Assembly (NCBI RefSeq): GCF_042477335.2 | Contig: NC_091248.1 | Span: 119,868,501-119,932,500, forward strand | Reading direction: 5' to 3' | From: Ovis canadensis | Taxonomy: Eukaryota > Chordata > Mammalia > Artiodactyla > Bovidae | DNA length: 64,000 bases | In this document: in pieces, positions 32,216 to 43,566 of the stretch | Layout: each line of letters opens with the position of its first letter | Position numbering within the stretch: position 1 is the first letter of the stretch | Notes under the pieces: generated by a model | What the model was told of the DNA's origin: nothing | Databases searched by the model: none | The model's input: the letters and a program-made list of their open reading frames with translations, nothing else | Position numbers and translations under genes: made by a program

Positions 32216-34545
32216 TTATTTTATATTAATCTTTAAAAATGTGAGACAGAATTTTTCCTATGTGATGCTGGTGATGCTGAGATAAACAGCTTATTCTGCA
32301 CCAAGTTCCCAGCATTTGGAAGTCAAGAACTTCATCACTTCAGAAGATAAAAGTAAGAAAAAAAGATGTGTTTTTGCACTTGATTTCTTACAGGGGAAGG
32401 GACATGATTAACTGGTTGAAAGAATTGCATCAGAGTCTCTCAAGAGAAATTCGGAGTGATTTTGTGCTGGAGGTATTAGTAGAAGCTGAGTTAAGGTATA
32501 TGCCATCTAAGAAGGAGATAATTGGTTTAATTCCTTTCAAAGTTTTCAAAGTGAGAAAATAATTAATTAGTCCCTGTGAGTCAGTGCAGAGAAACTTTTC
32601 AGCTGGAGAAAAAAATTTCTCCTGGTTTAGAATGCCACCCAACACTTACAGATGCTCAAAGATGGAGAAATCTCCCCTTCCTGACTAGTAGCTTTTGGAG
32701 AAGACCCTGAATTAGGGATTAAAGAGCTCTGTGTTATCTACAGGTTAGCATTCATAAAGTATGTTCCTACCATATACTAATGTGTGTGCACACCCAAGTG
32801 CACACGCACATGCCTGAGTTTAACCCACCTCTCCACCTGCTGTGCAAAACCAGCAGCCTTGGGTCAGAGGGTAACCATCCACTCTGATATTTGTGTTAGA
32901 AATGTGAGGGACGCCGCTTCTCCAGTTACAGTGTCAGCAGTTCCTTGCAGTATTTAGGGTCAACTCATAAATATTTACCTTCTTACTTTTCCAGTTTTGA
33001 CCCTTTCCACACTCAATGTCAACCAAGAAAACAGGTATTTTCTAAGCTCTTCATGCATCCCTCCTCTCTGCACGACTCCCTAATTCCAAGAGAGAGCTCA
33101 GAGGAGGCACCTCTCCTAAATCTGCCCCTTTTCAGCCATTCTGGTCCTCCAAACCAAAGCACAGCTCTAGTTTGTTCTCTTCCTCTGTTCCAGATAGGAG
33201 CACATTCACTCTTTGTGAGTGCCCTAATAACTCCTTTGTTCCCTAACAAGTCCAGGGCCAGAAGATAGAGAATGAAGCACCAGGGAGGGTCAAGATTCAT
33301 GAAAAAGAAACAGCTGACCCCTCACCCAGGATGCTACAGTTAAGTTCCAGGGAGGAGAATAATAATTATTTCTATTTAATGTGATCAGCTGACCATTTCC
33401 ACTTACTCTCCCAATCACACTAAAAGGCATTGTAGGAATCAAAAATTGTTAATTAGCAAGGACAAAGAGAATGGAGAAAAAGTTACAACAGATAATATTT
33501 TACAATTTTTAAATATGGAAAACAAAAATAAGTGTTTCCAAGGTAATAAGACTGAGGTACAAATTAAATTCTGCAAAGGGGAAAGTAAGAAGAAACAGGT
33601 CAATTCACCCAACAGAACTCGTCAGTCAGCACATGGAGGCCTCAGCTACCAAGGACTGTGAGGGTGAGAGCTTATAAACAGGAATACTGCTAAAAAGTTT
33701 GTACAAATAGCAACCAGGCACTGCAAGTCCCTTGCATTTTCTGTGTAGGCAAGGAAATACCTGTTCCACAAGTAGAGTGACCCCTCATCCCACGTTATCA
33801 AGGACTGTCTCATTAAAAAAACTGAAGGTTCCATATCCCCAAAACTCCTTAGTCAACTGTGAAGCCAGGACAGTTGGTCACATTATCTATATCCAGATGA
33901 CCTACCACAGCAATTGGAGGAACCAAGAGAACGAAAAACAGAAGAAAAAAAATTTGAGGAAAACGAAGATCAGTTAGGAAGCAAAAACAATTTTAAAAAA
34001 TCCTATAATGCATATCCTTTTAAAATTAGAACATGTTTTGTTCTGAAGAAGAGGATGCTGTGTGAAAAAAATCAGAAAATAAAGGAAAATGCTCCTAGAA
34101 TATAAGATTAGGACTAGCAAAAAGAAATTCATTAATAGACTAAAGAAAAAAATAAAAGTGCCCAAAGTATATAAAAAATAGACTAAAATTTGGAAAATTA
34201 GAAAGGTAAGAAAACTGCAAGCTTAATTCAGGAGTCCCATATCTGAACATAAAAGTTCTACAAAGATAGAACAAGGGAAGCATAAATGGGTCACTTGCAA
34301 AAGAAAGTGTCAGACAATCTCCCAGTTGTGAAGAATTTGTCTCTGCAGTTTGAAGTCTCTAAATGCAGAGCACTGTGAGCATATGAATGAAAACCTGCAT
34401 AAAGGCATCTGGCATCCAAAGGTGGGCAGTTGGAATACTGCAGGGTCAGGAGTCCATGGCATAGATACAGCGACTGATAAGATTTTGTATAGAATTTTGA
34501 AGATTCAAGTGGGAAGATACTTAAAAGCCAGTCCATGGAACTCAG
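32216..34545. other. Intergenic; A-rich from about 33390 to 34330, no gene recognised
   Basis: An ORF of 64 codons at 32368-32562 follows an acceptor-like 'gatttcttacag', but I recognise no family and it has no partner exon. The A-rich part has the composition of a sense-strand LINE (L1 or ORF1-like) remnant; no diagnostic motif was found. Confidence 0.4.
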
Positions 34546-34546
34546 G

Positions 34547-34748
34547 GCTTCCCTTGTGGCTCAGATGGTAAAGAATCCGCCTGCAATGCAGGAGACCTGG
34601 GTTCAATCCCTGGGTTGGGAAGATGCCCTGAAGAAGGGAACGGCTACCCACTCCAATATTCTCGCCTGGAGAATTCCGTGGACAGAGGAGCCTGGCGGGC
34701 TACATTCCATGGGGTCACAAGGAGTTGGACACGACTGAGCGACTAAAA
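34547..34748 (+). mobile_element. Bov-tA-type SINE
   Basis: From 'gggcttcccttgtggctcag' to 'ggacacgactgagcgac'. Full length and well conserved. Confidence 0.95.
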
Positions 34749-35136
34749 CTTTCACGTTTTTCATGTTCCATGTGACTCAGAAGGGTAGAAGTTGGACAAA
34801 GGTAGACGTTACATTAAGTTATTTTAAGGCTTGACATAAAGTTAAACAGTTCAATAATTAGAGCTTACTTCCACAGCCATGTGTTCATCCCTAGAAATGG
34901 TAAAGCTGGGTTTCAATTTTCACCTATTAGTAATGCTACAGGGAAGGTTCTTTCAATGGGGAACCTCCCCGTGGCCTTCTTGCTTGTAAGTTTTGAGTCA
35001 GTCACATCACTCTTACATTTGGGAAAGTCATCCCTACACACTTCTCCAATGTACATCCCGGGACAAATAGACAGAAAGTAAGGATAAGAAGCCCTGACAC
35101 ACTCACTAAGAAAGAATTTAAGAATATATATGTAGA

Positions 35137-37895
35137 TACTGGCAAGAGTGAACATCAACATTGTAGGAATCCGCGAACTAAGACGGACTGGAATGGGTGA
35201 ATTTAACTCAGATGACCATTATATCTACTACTGTGGGCAGGAATCCCTCAGAAGAAATGGAGTAGCCACCATGGTCAACAAAAGAGTCCAAAATGCAGGA
35301 TTTCGATGGAATCTCAAAAACAACAGAATGATCTCTGTTCATTTCCAAGACAAACCATTCATTATCACAGTAATCCAAGTCTATGCCCCAACCAGTAACG
35401 CTGAAGAAGCTGAAGTTGGACGGTTCTATGAACACATACAAGACCTTTTAGAACTGACACCCAAAAAAGATGTCCTTTTCATTATAGGGGACTGGAATGC
35501 AAAAGTAGGAAGTCAAGAAACACCTGGAGTAACAGGCAAATTTGGCCTTGGAGTACAGAATGAAGCAAGGCAAAGGCTAATAGAGTTCTGCCAAGAGAAT
35601 GCACTGGTCATAGCAAACACCCTCTTCCAACAACGCAAGAGAAAACTCTGCACATGGACATCACCAGATGGTCAACACTGAAATCAGATTGATTATCTTC
35701 TTTGCAGCCAAAGATGGAGAAGCTCTATACAGTCAGCAAAAACAAGGCCCTGGCTGACTGTTGCTCAGATCATGAACTCCTTATTACCAAATTCAGACTT
35801 AAATTGAAGAAAGTGTGGAAAACCACTAGACCATTCAGGTATGACCTAAATCAAATCCCTTATGACTATACAGTGGGAAGTGAGAAATAGATTTAAGGAA
35901 CTAGATCTGATAGACAGAGTGTCTGATGAACTATGGATGGAGGTTTGTAACATTGTACAGGAGACAGGAATCAAGAACATCCCCAAGAAAAAGAAATGCA
36001 AAAAAGCAAAATGGCTATCTGAGGAGGCCTTACAAATAGCTGTGAAAAGAAGAGAACCAAAAGCAAAGGAGAAAAGGAAAGATATACCCGTTTGAATGCA
36101 GAGTTCCAAAGAATAGCAAGGAGAGATAAAGCCTTCCAAAGTGATCAATGCAAAGAAATAGAGGAAAATAATAGAATGGGAAAGACTAGAGATCTCTTCA
36201 AGAAAATATGATACCAAGGGAACATTTCATGCAAAGATGGGCTCAATAAAGGACAGAAATTGTAGGGACCTAACAGAAGCACAAGATATTAAGAAGAGGT
36301 GGCAGAATACACAGAACTATACAAAAAAGATCTTCATGACCCAGATAATCATGATGGTGTGATCACTCACCTAGAGCCAGACATCCTGGAATGTGAAGTC
36401 AAGCGGGCCTTAGAAAGCATCACTATGAACAAAGCTAATGGAGGTGATGGCATTCCAGTGGAGCTATTTCAAATCCTGAAAGATGATGCTGTGAAAGTGC
36501 TGCACTCAATATGCCAGCAAATTTGGAAAACTCAGCAGTGGCCACAGGACTGGAAAAGGTCAGTTTTCATTCCAATCCCAAAGAAAGGCAATGCCAAAGA
36601 ATGCTCAAACTACCACACAATTGCACTCATCTCACACGCTAGTAAAGTAATGCTCACAATTCTCCAAGCCAAGCATCAACAATATGTGAATCGTGAACTT
36701 CCTGATGTTCAAGCTGGTTTTAGAAAAGGCAGAGGAACCAGAGATCAAATTGCCAACATCCATTTGATCGTGGAAAAAGCAAGAGAGTTCCAAAAAAAAT
36801 GTCTATTTCTGCTTTATTGACTATTCCAAAGCCTTTGGCTGTGTGGATCACAATAAACTGTGGAAAATTCTGAAAGAGATGGGAATGCCAGACCACCTGA
36901 ACTGCCTCTTGAGAAATCTGTATGCAAGTCAGGAAGCAACAGTTAGAACTGGACATGGAACAACAGACTGGTTCCAAATAGGAAAAAGAGTACATAAAAG
37001 CTGTGTATTGTCACTCTGCTTATTTAACTTATATGCAGAGTACATCATGAGAAACGCTGGACTGGAAGAAACACAAGCTGGAATCAAGATTGCCGGGAGA
37101 AATATCAATAACCTCAGATATGCAGATGACACCACCCTTATGGCAGAAAGTGAAGAAGAACTAAATAGCCTCTTGATGAAAGTGAAAGAGGAGAGTGAAA
37201 AAGTTGGCTTAAAGCTCAACGTTCAGAAAACGAAGATCATGGCATCCGGTCCCATCACTTCATTGGAAATAGATGGGGAAACAGTGGAAACAGTGTCTGA
37301 ATTTATTTTTCTGGACTCCAAAATCACTGCAGATAGTGATTGCAGCCATGAAATTAAAAGATGCTTACTTTTGGAAGCAAAGTTATGACCAACCTAGGCA
37401 GCATATTAAAAAGCAGAGACATCATTTTGCCAACAAAGGTCCAGCTAGTCAAAGCTATGGTTTTTCCAGTAGTCATGCATGGATGTGAGAGTTGGACTAT
37501 AAAGAAAGCTGAGCACAGAAGAATTGATGGTTTTGAACTGTGGTGTTGGAGAAGACTCTTGAGAGTTCCTTGGGCTGCAAAGAGATCCAACCAGTCCATC
37601 CTAAAGGAGATCAGTCCTGGGTGTTCATTGGTAGGACCAATGTTGAAGTTGAAAGTCCAATAGTTTGGCCACCTCATGCAAAGAGTTGACTCATTTGAAA
37701 AGACCCTGATTCTGGGAAAGATTGAAGGTGGGAGGAGAAGGGAATGACAGAGGATGAGATGGTTGGATAGCATCACCGACTCAATGGACATGGGTTTGGA
37801 TGGGCTCTGGGTGTTGGTGATGGACAGGGAGGCCTGGTGTGCTGTGGTTCATACGGTTGCAAAGAGTTGGACATGACTTAGTGACTGAACTGAAC
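35137..37895 (+). mobile_element. BovB (RTE) LINE, sense, the longest copy in the window
   Basis: About 2.76 kb of the roughly 3.2-kb element, ending 'gactgaactgaactgaaatg'. It covers most of the single ORF. First comes an AP-like endonuclease region (open 35148-35681; motifs GDWNAKVG at about 35490 and 'DYC'-type fold residues). A linker is followed by the reverse transcriptase (open pieces 36299-36820 and 36843-37388; YADDTTLMAE near 37118). Stops and frameshifts at about 35680, 35890, 36095 and 36815 make it inactive. The extreme 5' end is missing. BovB is known for its patchy spread between reptiles and ruminants. Confidence 0.95.
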
Positions 37896-38149
37896 TGAAA
37901 TGATTATACATTTTTCCCATGGAAAAACCCAAATAAACATTTTGACCAATCCAATATATGTTTTATTCTCAAGATTCTTTTAAAAGACACCTGAATCTTT
38001 AAAGCAAAAATCATGATCTTTTTATAGTACCTGTAGACCTTAATATATATGATAACAGTACCACGATAGATAGGGGCATAAATGTAACTGTAGTTTTACA
38101 AAGCTTTTACATTTTTATGCTAAGTGGTGCAATATTAATTCCTGATTGT

Positions 38150-38936
38150 TGTTGTTCAGTCACTAAGTCGTGTCTGACTCTGCGAACCCATGAACTGTCC
38201 TTCACTATCTCCTGGAGTCTGCTCAAATTCATGTGCATTGAGTGGGTGATGTTATCCAAACATCTCATCCTCTGTCAGCCCCTTCTCCGGCTTTCAATCT
38301 TTTCCAGCATCAGGGTCTTTCCCAATGAGTTCGCTCTTTGCATTAACTGGCCAAAATATTGGGGCTTCAGCTTCAGCCTCAGTCCTACCAATAATATTCA
38401 GAGTTGACTTCCTTTAGGATTGACTGGTTTGATCTCTTTGCTGTCCAGGGAACTTTCAAGAACCTTCTCCAGCACCACAATGTGAAAGCATCAGTTCTTT
38501 GGCTCTCAGCTTTCTTTATAGTCCAACTCTCACATCCATACATGACTACTGGAAAAACCACAGCTTTAACTATACGGACCTTTATTGGTAAAGTGATGTC
38601 TCTGCTTTTTAATATGCTGTCAAGGTTTGTCATTGCTTTCCTTCCAAGTAAATAGAATCTTCTAATTTCATGACTGCAGTCGCCATCCACAGTAGTTTTG
38701 GAGTCCAAGAAAATAAAATCTTTCACTGTTTCCACTTTTTCCCCTTCTACTTGCCATTAAGTGAGGGACTGGATGTCATGATCTTAATTTTTTGAATGTA
38801 GAGTTTTAAGCCAGTTTTTTCACTCTCCTCTTTAACCTTCATCAAGAGATTCTTTAGTTCCTCTTACTTTCTGCAATTAGAGTGGTATCATCTGCATATC
38901 CGAGGTTGTTGATATTTTTCCTGGCAATAACTCCTA
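38150..38936 (-). mobile_element. BovB LINE 3' part, antisense
   Basis: From 'gttgttgttcagtcactaag' to the RT-region 'gatatttttcctggcaata'. Lies only about 250 bp after the sense BovB, giving a tail-to-tail pair that could fold as a large hairpin. Confidence 0.92.
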
Positions 38937-38939
38937 GTA

Positions 38940-39400
38940 GACTGTGATAATTTAAGAGTGCATATTATAATCCCAGAGAGCGACACTAAAGTAATCAAAA
39001 GAGTTATGTATAAAATGCAAAAAGAAATTATAACAGAAAAGATAAAATATTAATTAATCCAGAAAAGACAGAAAAGGAAGAATAGAAGAAAAGAAATGTA
39101 TCTAGGGCAAAATAAAAAGATAGGAAAATGGTACACTTAAAAAAATAAAAAATATTCTATGTAAATGGACTAAATGCTAAATAAAATTGTCAGGCCAGCT
39201 CTTGATGTCTATCCTTGATACACTTGCAATATAAAGAGGTTGAAATAAGAGTGACAGGTAAAGTTATAACATGCAAACAAGAAGCTTAAGAAATCTGGCA
39301 GTGTTCTATAATATTAGAAACCACAGACTTAAGGCAAGAAATATTACCAGATGTAGAGAGACTACCCAGATACTCCAAGATAATCTCCCCATTTTAAAAA
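38940..39400 (+). repeat. A-rich LINE-like remnant
   Basis: A-rich, with phrases such as 'gaaattataacagaaaag' and 'ggaaaatggtacacttaa' that recall L1 or HAL1 coding sequence in the sense direction. Weak assignment. Confidence 0.35.
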
Positions 39401-39744
39401 CCTTAACTTAATCACAGCGTTAATGTCCTTTTTGCGGTATAGGATAACATTCACAGGTTCTGGCAATTAGGGTGTAGATTTTGGGGCAGGGTGATCAGGC
39501 ATTATTTAGCTACCACTACTTGTAATTACAAATTTTCCTGCAAAGAAACTCTTGGTCTGGATGTTTTTACTAATTAAGCTTTCCAAATATTTCAGGGGGA
39601 AATATAGGCATACTTCAGAGACACTACAGGTGTGGCTCCAGACCACTGCAATAAAGTGAATAATGTAATAACGAATTTTTAAATTTTCCAGTGAGTGCAT
39701 ATGTTATGTTTAGACTGTCTTACCTGTTAAGTGTGCAATAGCAT

Positions 39745-39922
39745 TGAGTGACTTCACTTTCACTTTTCACTTTCCACTTTCATGCATTGGAGAAGGCAAT
39801 GGCAACCCACTCCAGTGTTCTTGCCTGGAGAATCCCAGGGATGGCGGAGCCTGGTGGGCTGCCGTCTATGGGGTCACACAGAGTCAGACACGACTGAAGC
39901 GACTTAGCAGCAGCAGCAGCAT
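39745..39922 (+). mobile_element. Bov-A2-type SINE, second monomer
   Basis: From 'tgacttcactttcactt' through 'ggagaaggcaatggcaac' to 'cgacttagcagcagcagc'. The first monomer is reduced to its tail. Confidence 0.9.
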
Positions 39923-39974
39923 TATGTGTAAAACAATAATGTACTTACCTTAATGAAAAATACCTTATTGCTAA

Positions 39975-40500
39975 TGAAGGAGGAAACAGACAGAATAGGC
40001 TCCATCTCGAAAGCAGGACTCCATCTTGGGCTGGACTGTGGACTTTGAGCTCTATGCCCAGTATCTATGGAAATGACATACCAACTGGAAAACCAGACCC
40101 CTCGGATGGAAGAGCCCCAGGGCTCATACCTAGACTCTCCATCGCCTAAAAGAATATCCTAATTATCTGTGTAACCAAATAGAATCATAAATTCTATTAT
40201 GCTTATTGGGTATGACCACAGGCCTATTGATAATTGTCCACTGTTAACTACCTAGGCATAAGGCATATGAATAATGGGTTAACTTTGTATTTTTCTCTCC
40301 TTTGTTCAGACTAGTTTCAGGGAATTTGGGGAGGTGGGTTTGGGCACGTACACTTAAGGTATATAAGGTTTTCACAAAAACTGGTTGGGGTCCTTGGCTA
40401 AGAGGAGACTGCCTTGGGCCCGCCGGTGTAATAGACCGCACTTCGCTATCTGCATCGTCCTTCTGAGTGGGGCTGTTTCCCAGAATGCGTGGCTACAACA
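39975..40500 (+). mobile_element. Solo LTR of an endogenous retrovirus
   Basis: A 526-bp block beginning TG (39975) and ending CA (40500), with 4-bp direct repeats 'ctaa' on both sides (39971-39974, 40501-40504). A TATA box 'tatataa' is at 40360-40366 and a U5-like segment follows ('gtaatagaccgcacttcgc'), so the transcriptional orientation is +. A 4-bp duplication is usual for class I (gamma-like) ERVs. No internal viral sequence adjoins it, so it is the product of LTR-LTR recombination. No coding capacity. Confidence 0.8.
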
Positions 40501-40556
40501 CTAACATGGATTATGATTATTTTTGACCTATTTTAGAGCATTTATAGTGGACTCAT

Positions 40557-40668
40557 AAAGTTGGAGAAGGGAAAGGCTACCATTTCACTATTCTGGACTG
40601 GAGAATTCCATGGACCATATAGTCCATGGGGTCGCAAAGAGTTGGACACGACTGAGTAATTTTCACTA
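40557..40668 (+). mobile_element. Bov-tA-type SINE, 5'-truncated
   Basis: Only the 3' half: 'ggagaagggaaaggctac' to 'acacgactgagtaattttc'. Confidence 0.85.
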
Positions 40669-40830
40669 AACTTCACAAAATATTCAATCTTTGCTGTGCC
40701 TGGCTTCTTTCATTCAGTGTAATGTAGGTCAGGATTGTCCATGCTGTGTGTCTCAGTAGTTTGTTACTTGTCATTGCTGAGTAGTATTTTCTCATATGAC
40801 TATACAGTTGATTCTCATTATTTGTGTGGT
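40669..40830 (-). mobile_element. L1 3' UTR fragment, antisense
   Basis: Contains 'ctggcttctttcattcagtg' and 'cattgctgagtagtattttc', antisense L1 3' phrases. Confidence 0.6.
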
Positions 40831-41046
40831 TATGTCTTTGAAGTTTCTGAGAACACTGAATACTAATTCATTGCTGTAGGAGAAATGTTCCTGGGAACAT
40901 TTCTCACAAGATTTTCATCAACTGATGGGCCCGTAGCCTTGTTTTATGTTTGTTGATATTCAAACACACCTTACTTAATAAATATTATTTATCCATTAAT
41001 ATGGACACAGAGCCAACACCTGTAACTCATGCCTGAAGGAAGTTTT

Positions 41047-41248
41047 TTGTTGTTTAGTTGTTCAGTCATGTCCAACTCTTATGTAACCCCATGGACTATA
41101 TCCTGCCAGGTTCCTCTGTCCATGGGATTCTCCAGGCAAGAATACCGGAGTGGGTTGCTGTTTCCTCCTCCATTCCGACCCAGGGATGGACCTGCGTCTC
41201 CTGTATTGGCAGGCAGATTCTTTTCTACTGAACCAGCAGGGAAGCCCA
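41047..41248 (-). mobile_element. Bov-tA-type SINE, antisense
   Basis: From 'ttagttgttcagtcatgtcc' to 'tactgaaccagcagggaagc'. Confidence 0.9.
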
Positions 41249-41267
41249 AAAGAAGTTTGCCTAACAC

Positions 41268-41302
41268 ATTTGTGTGTATGTGTGTGTGTGTCTGTGTGTG
41301 TG
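41268..41302. repeat. (TG)n microsatellite
   Basis: Interrupted TG run 'tgtgtgtatgtgtgtgtgtg' continuing to 41302. Confidence 0.95.
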
Positions 41303-41556
41303 TTTATTCAGTTAGTTTTGGTTGTCCTGGGTCTTCGTTGCTGGGTGCCAGCTTTCTCTAGTTGTGGTGAGCAGGCTTCTCATTGCCCTGACTTCTCCTG
41401 TTGTGGAGCATGGGCTCTCGGCTGGAGGCCTCACTAGTTGTGGCTCAGGAGCTTAGTTGCTCTGCGGCATGTGGAATCTTCCCAGGCCAGTGAAGGAATC
41501 TGTGTCCCCTGCATTGGCAGGTGGATTCCTATCCACTACACTACTAGAAGTCCCTG
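41303..41556 (-). mobile_element. CHR-type SINE, antisense
   Basis: 'ttggttgtcctgggtcttc', 'tgtggagcatgggctctcg', 'cggcatgtggaatcttccc' and a tRNA-like end 'tatccactacactactag'. Confidence 0.85.
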
Positions 41557-42674
41557 GAATATGTATTTTGGGTAAAAACGCTTGTTTAATGCTTATCTAA
41601 ACTCATTTTCTCTGTAAGAAACATAACAGCTTTCTTACACTTAGCAACAGTAGGTAGGCACCTCAGCACTGTGCTTGGGAGTCATCTTTAAGAGCAAAAT
41701 CACCAATAAAATGTCAAAAACATGCTGCTAATTAGACAGCAAAGAAGCCATTATTTATGTTGTAGGAGTTGCAACAAGAAAATGGGGATTTTGTCATTTC
41801 CAACTTTAGTTGAGAACATGTGCTCCCTTGAAAGCTCTTGGAAATATTGATTTTGGAGCTACACATAAGTTTTCATGAGTAGATGAATTCACAAATACAG
41901 AGTGTGAATAATGAGGATTGACTATACCATTCTCTTGTTGATAGATATTTGTTTTGTGTCACTTGATGTAAGGAACTAAACTGATATGAAGATTAAAATA
42001 GACATCTCTGTGAGGATGTATTTTTTCATTTCTAAGGTAGATAACTGGGAGCAGAATTGCTGAGTCATAGAGAAGGTGTATACTTAGTTTTAACTAAATG
42101 ACAACAGACAACATTTTTTCCTAACGAGATTTGCTAGTATCCACTGCTTCCTACTTCTGAAGTATCTGTTGGGTTCCTGTGGCCTTAACACTGGAGGGGC
42201 ATCTGGAGTAAATGAAGCGGGCCCTGAATTAGGGAAGCTGGTTTTGCAACAAGGGTTCTGAGATAAGAGTCTAGTTTCCTTGGATTCCCTCCTTCTCGCC
42301 TCATGCATCTCCAGCTGTCGTGACAGGAGCCAGCATGATCCGAGCTCAGAGGCTGAGAGGCAGATGCTGGGTCAAGTGTCCTGGGCAGCTGGCAGCACAG
42401 TTCCCTTGGGGGTGAGAACTTCTGGGCTGTGTCTTTACTTCATGATGTAAGTTCTGACTCCTCATATGTTAGTATCATTACAAACAACTGCACACGATGA
42501 ACATGGTAATAAAAATTTCCCACAGCTTCCTATGGAAATCTGTATGGCTGGCCCCCATATAATCTCATTTCAAGTGACTGTAAATTGACCCAACATTTTG
42601 AAGGGTGATTAGATAATAGCTAAGAAATGTAGCATAATTTAGGGAACTATTACTGTGCAAAGGTACAAGCTTGT

Positions 42675-42736
42675 AAGTTCAGTTCCGTTCAGTCGCTGAG
42701 TTGTGTCCGACTCTTTGCGATCCCATGAGTCGCTAT
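42675..42736 (-). mobile_element. Very short BovB/SINE tail, antisense
   Basis: About 60 bp beginning 'ttcagttccgttcagtcgc' and ending 'cgatcccatgagtcgc'. An extremely 5'-truncated insertion, immediately followed by antisense L1. Confidence 0.75.
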
Positions 42737-42832
42737 TGGAAACAGTGCTGTAATGAACACAGGGGTGCATGTATCCTATTGGATCATGTTTTCCTTGGGA
42801 TATATGCCCAGAACTGGGATTGTAGGGTGATA

Positions 42833-43112
42833 TGGAGAAGGCAATAGCACTCCACTCCAGCACTCTTGCCCGGAAAATCCCATGGATGGAGGAGCCTGGT
42901 GGGCTGCAGTCCATGGGTCACTGAGAGTCGGACATGACTGAGCGACTTCACTTTCACTTTTCACTTTCATGTATTGGAGAAGGAAATGGCAACCCACTCC
43001 AGTGTTCTTGCTTGGAGAATCCCAGGGATGGGGGAACCGGGTGGGCTCCCATCTATGGAGGTCGCACAGAGTGGGACACGACTGAAGCTACTTAGCAGCA
43101 GCAGCAGCATGG
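42833..43112 (+). mobile_element. Bov-A2 dimeric SINE nested in L1
   Basis: Two monomers, 'agaaggcaatagcac' and 'gagaaggaaatggcaaccc', ending in a 'cagcagcagcag' run. Confidence 0.93.
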
Positions 43113-43566
43113 TAGCTCTATTTTTAATTTTTTAAGGAACATCATATTGTTCTTCATAGTGGCTGTATCAATTTACATTCCCATCATAAGTGTAGGAGGG
43201 TTCCTTTTCTCCACATCCTCACTAGCATTTATTTTTTGTGGATCTTTTGATGATGGCCATTCTGACTGGTGTGAGGTGATACATCATTGTAGTTTTAATT
43301 TGCATTTCTCTAATAATTAATGATGTTGAACATCTTTTCATATACTTCCTGGCTCTCTAAATGCCTTCTTTGGAGAAATGTCTATTTAGATCTTTTGCCC
43401 ATTTGTTGGTTGGGTTGTTTGTTTTGATGGTATTAAGTACCATGAGCTGTTCATAAATTTTGGAGACTAATCCCTTGTCAGTCACATAATTTGCAAGTAT
43501 TTTCTCCCAATCTGTGGATTGTCTTCATTTTGTTTATTGTTTCTTTTCTGGGCAAAAGCCATTGAG

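Larger units (their letters stand above)
40900..42655 (+). repeat. Segmental duplication, unit 1, left part
   Basis: Collinear with 54230-55715: 'acagccaacacctgtaactcatgcctga', a block with 'caaaatcaccaa', 'ttagacagcaaagaag' and 'tgtgcagc..ttcccttgg' all have partners. A SINE and a CHR element inserted here (41045-41556) are absent from the partner. Confidence 0.85.

Noticed and set aside
35137-38936. CRISPR-like or tandem array
   Set aside because: The repeats are dispersed retroelements without regular spacers; this is mammalian DNA.
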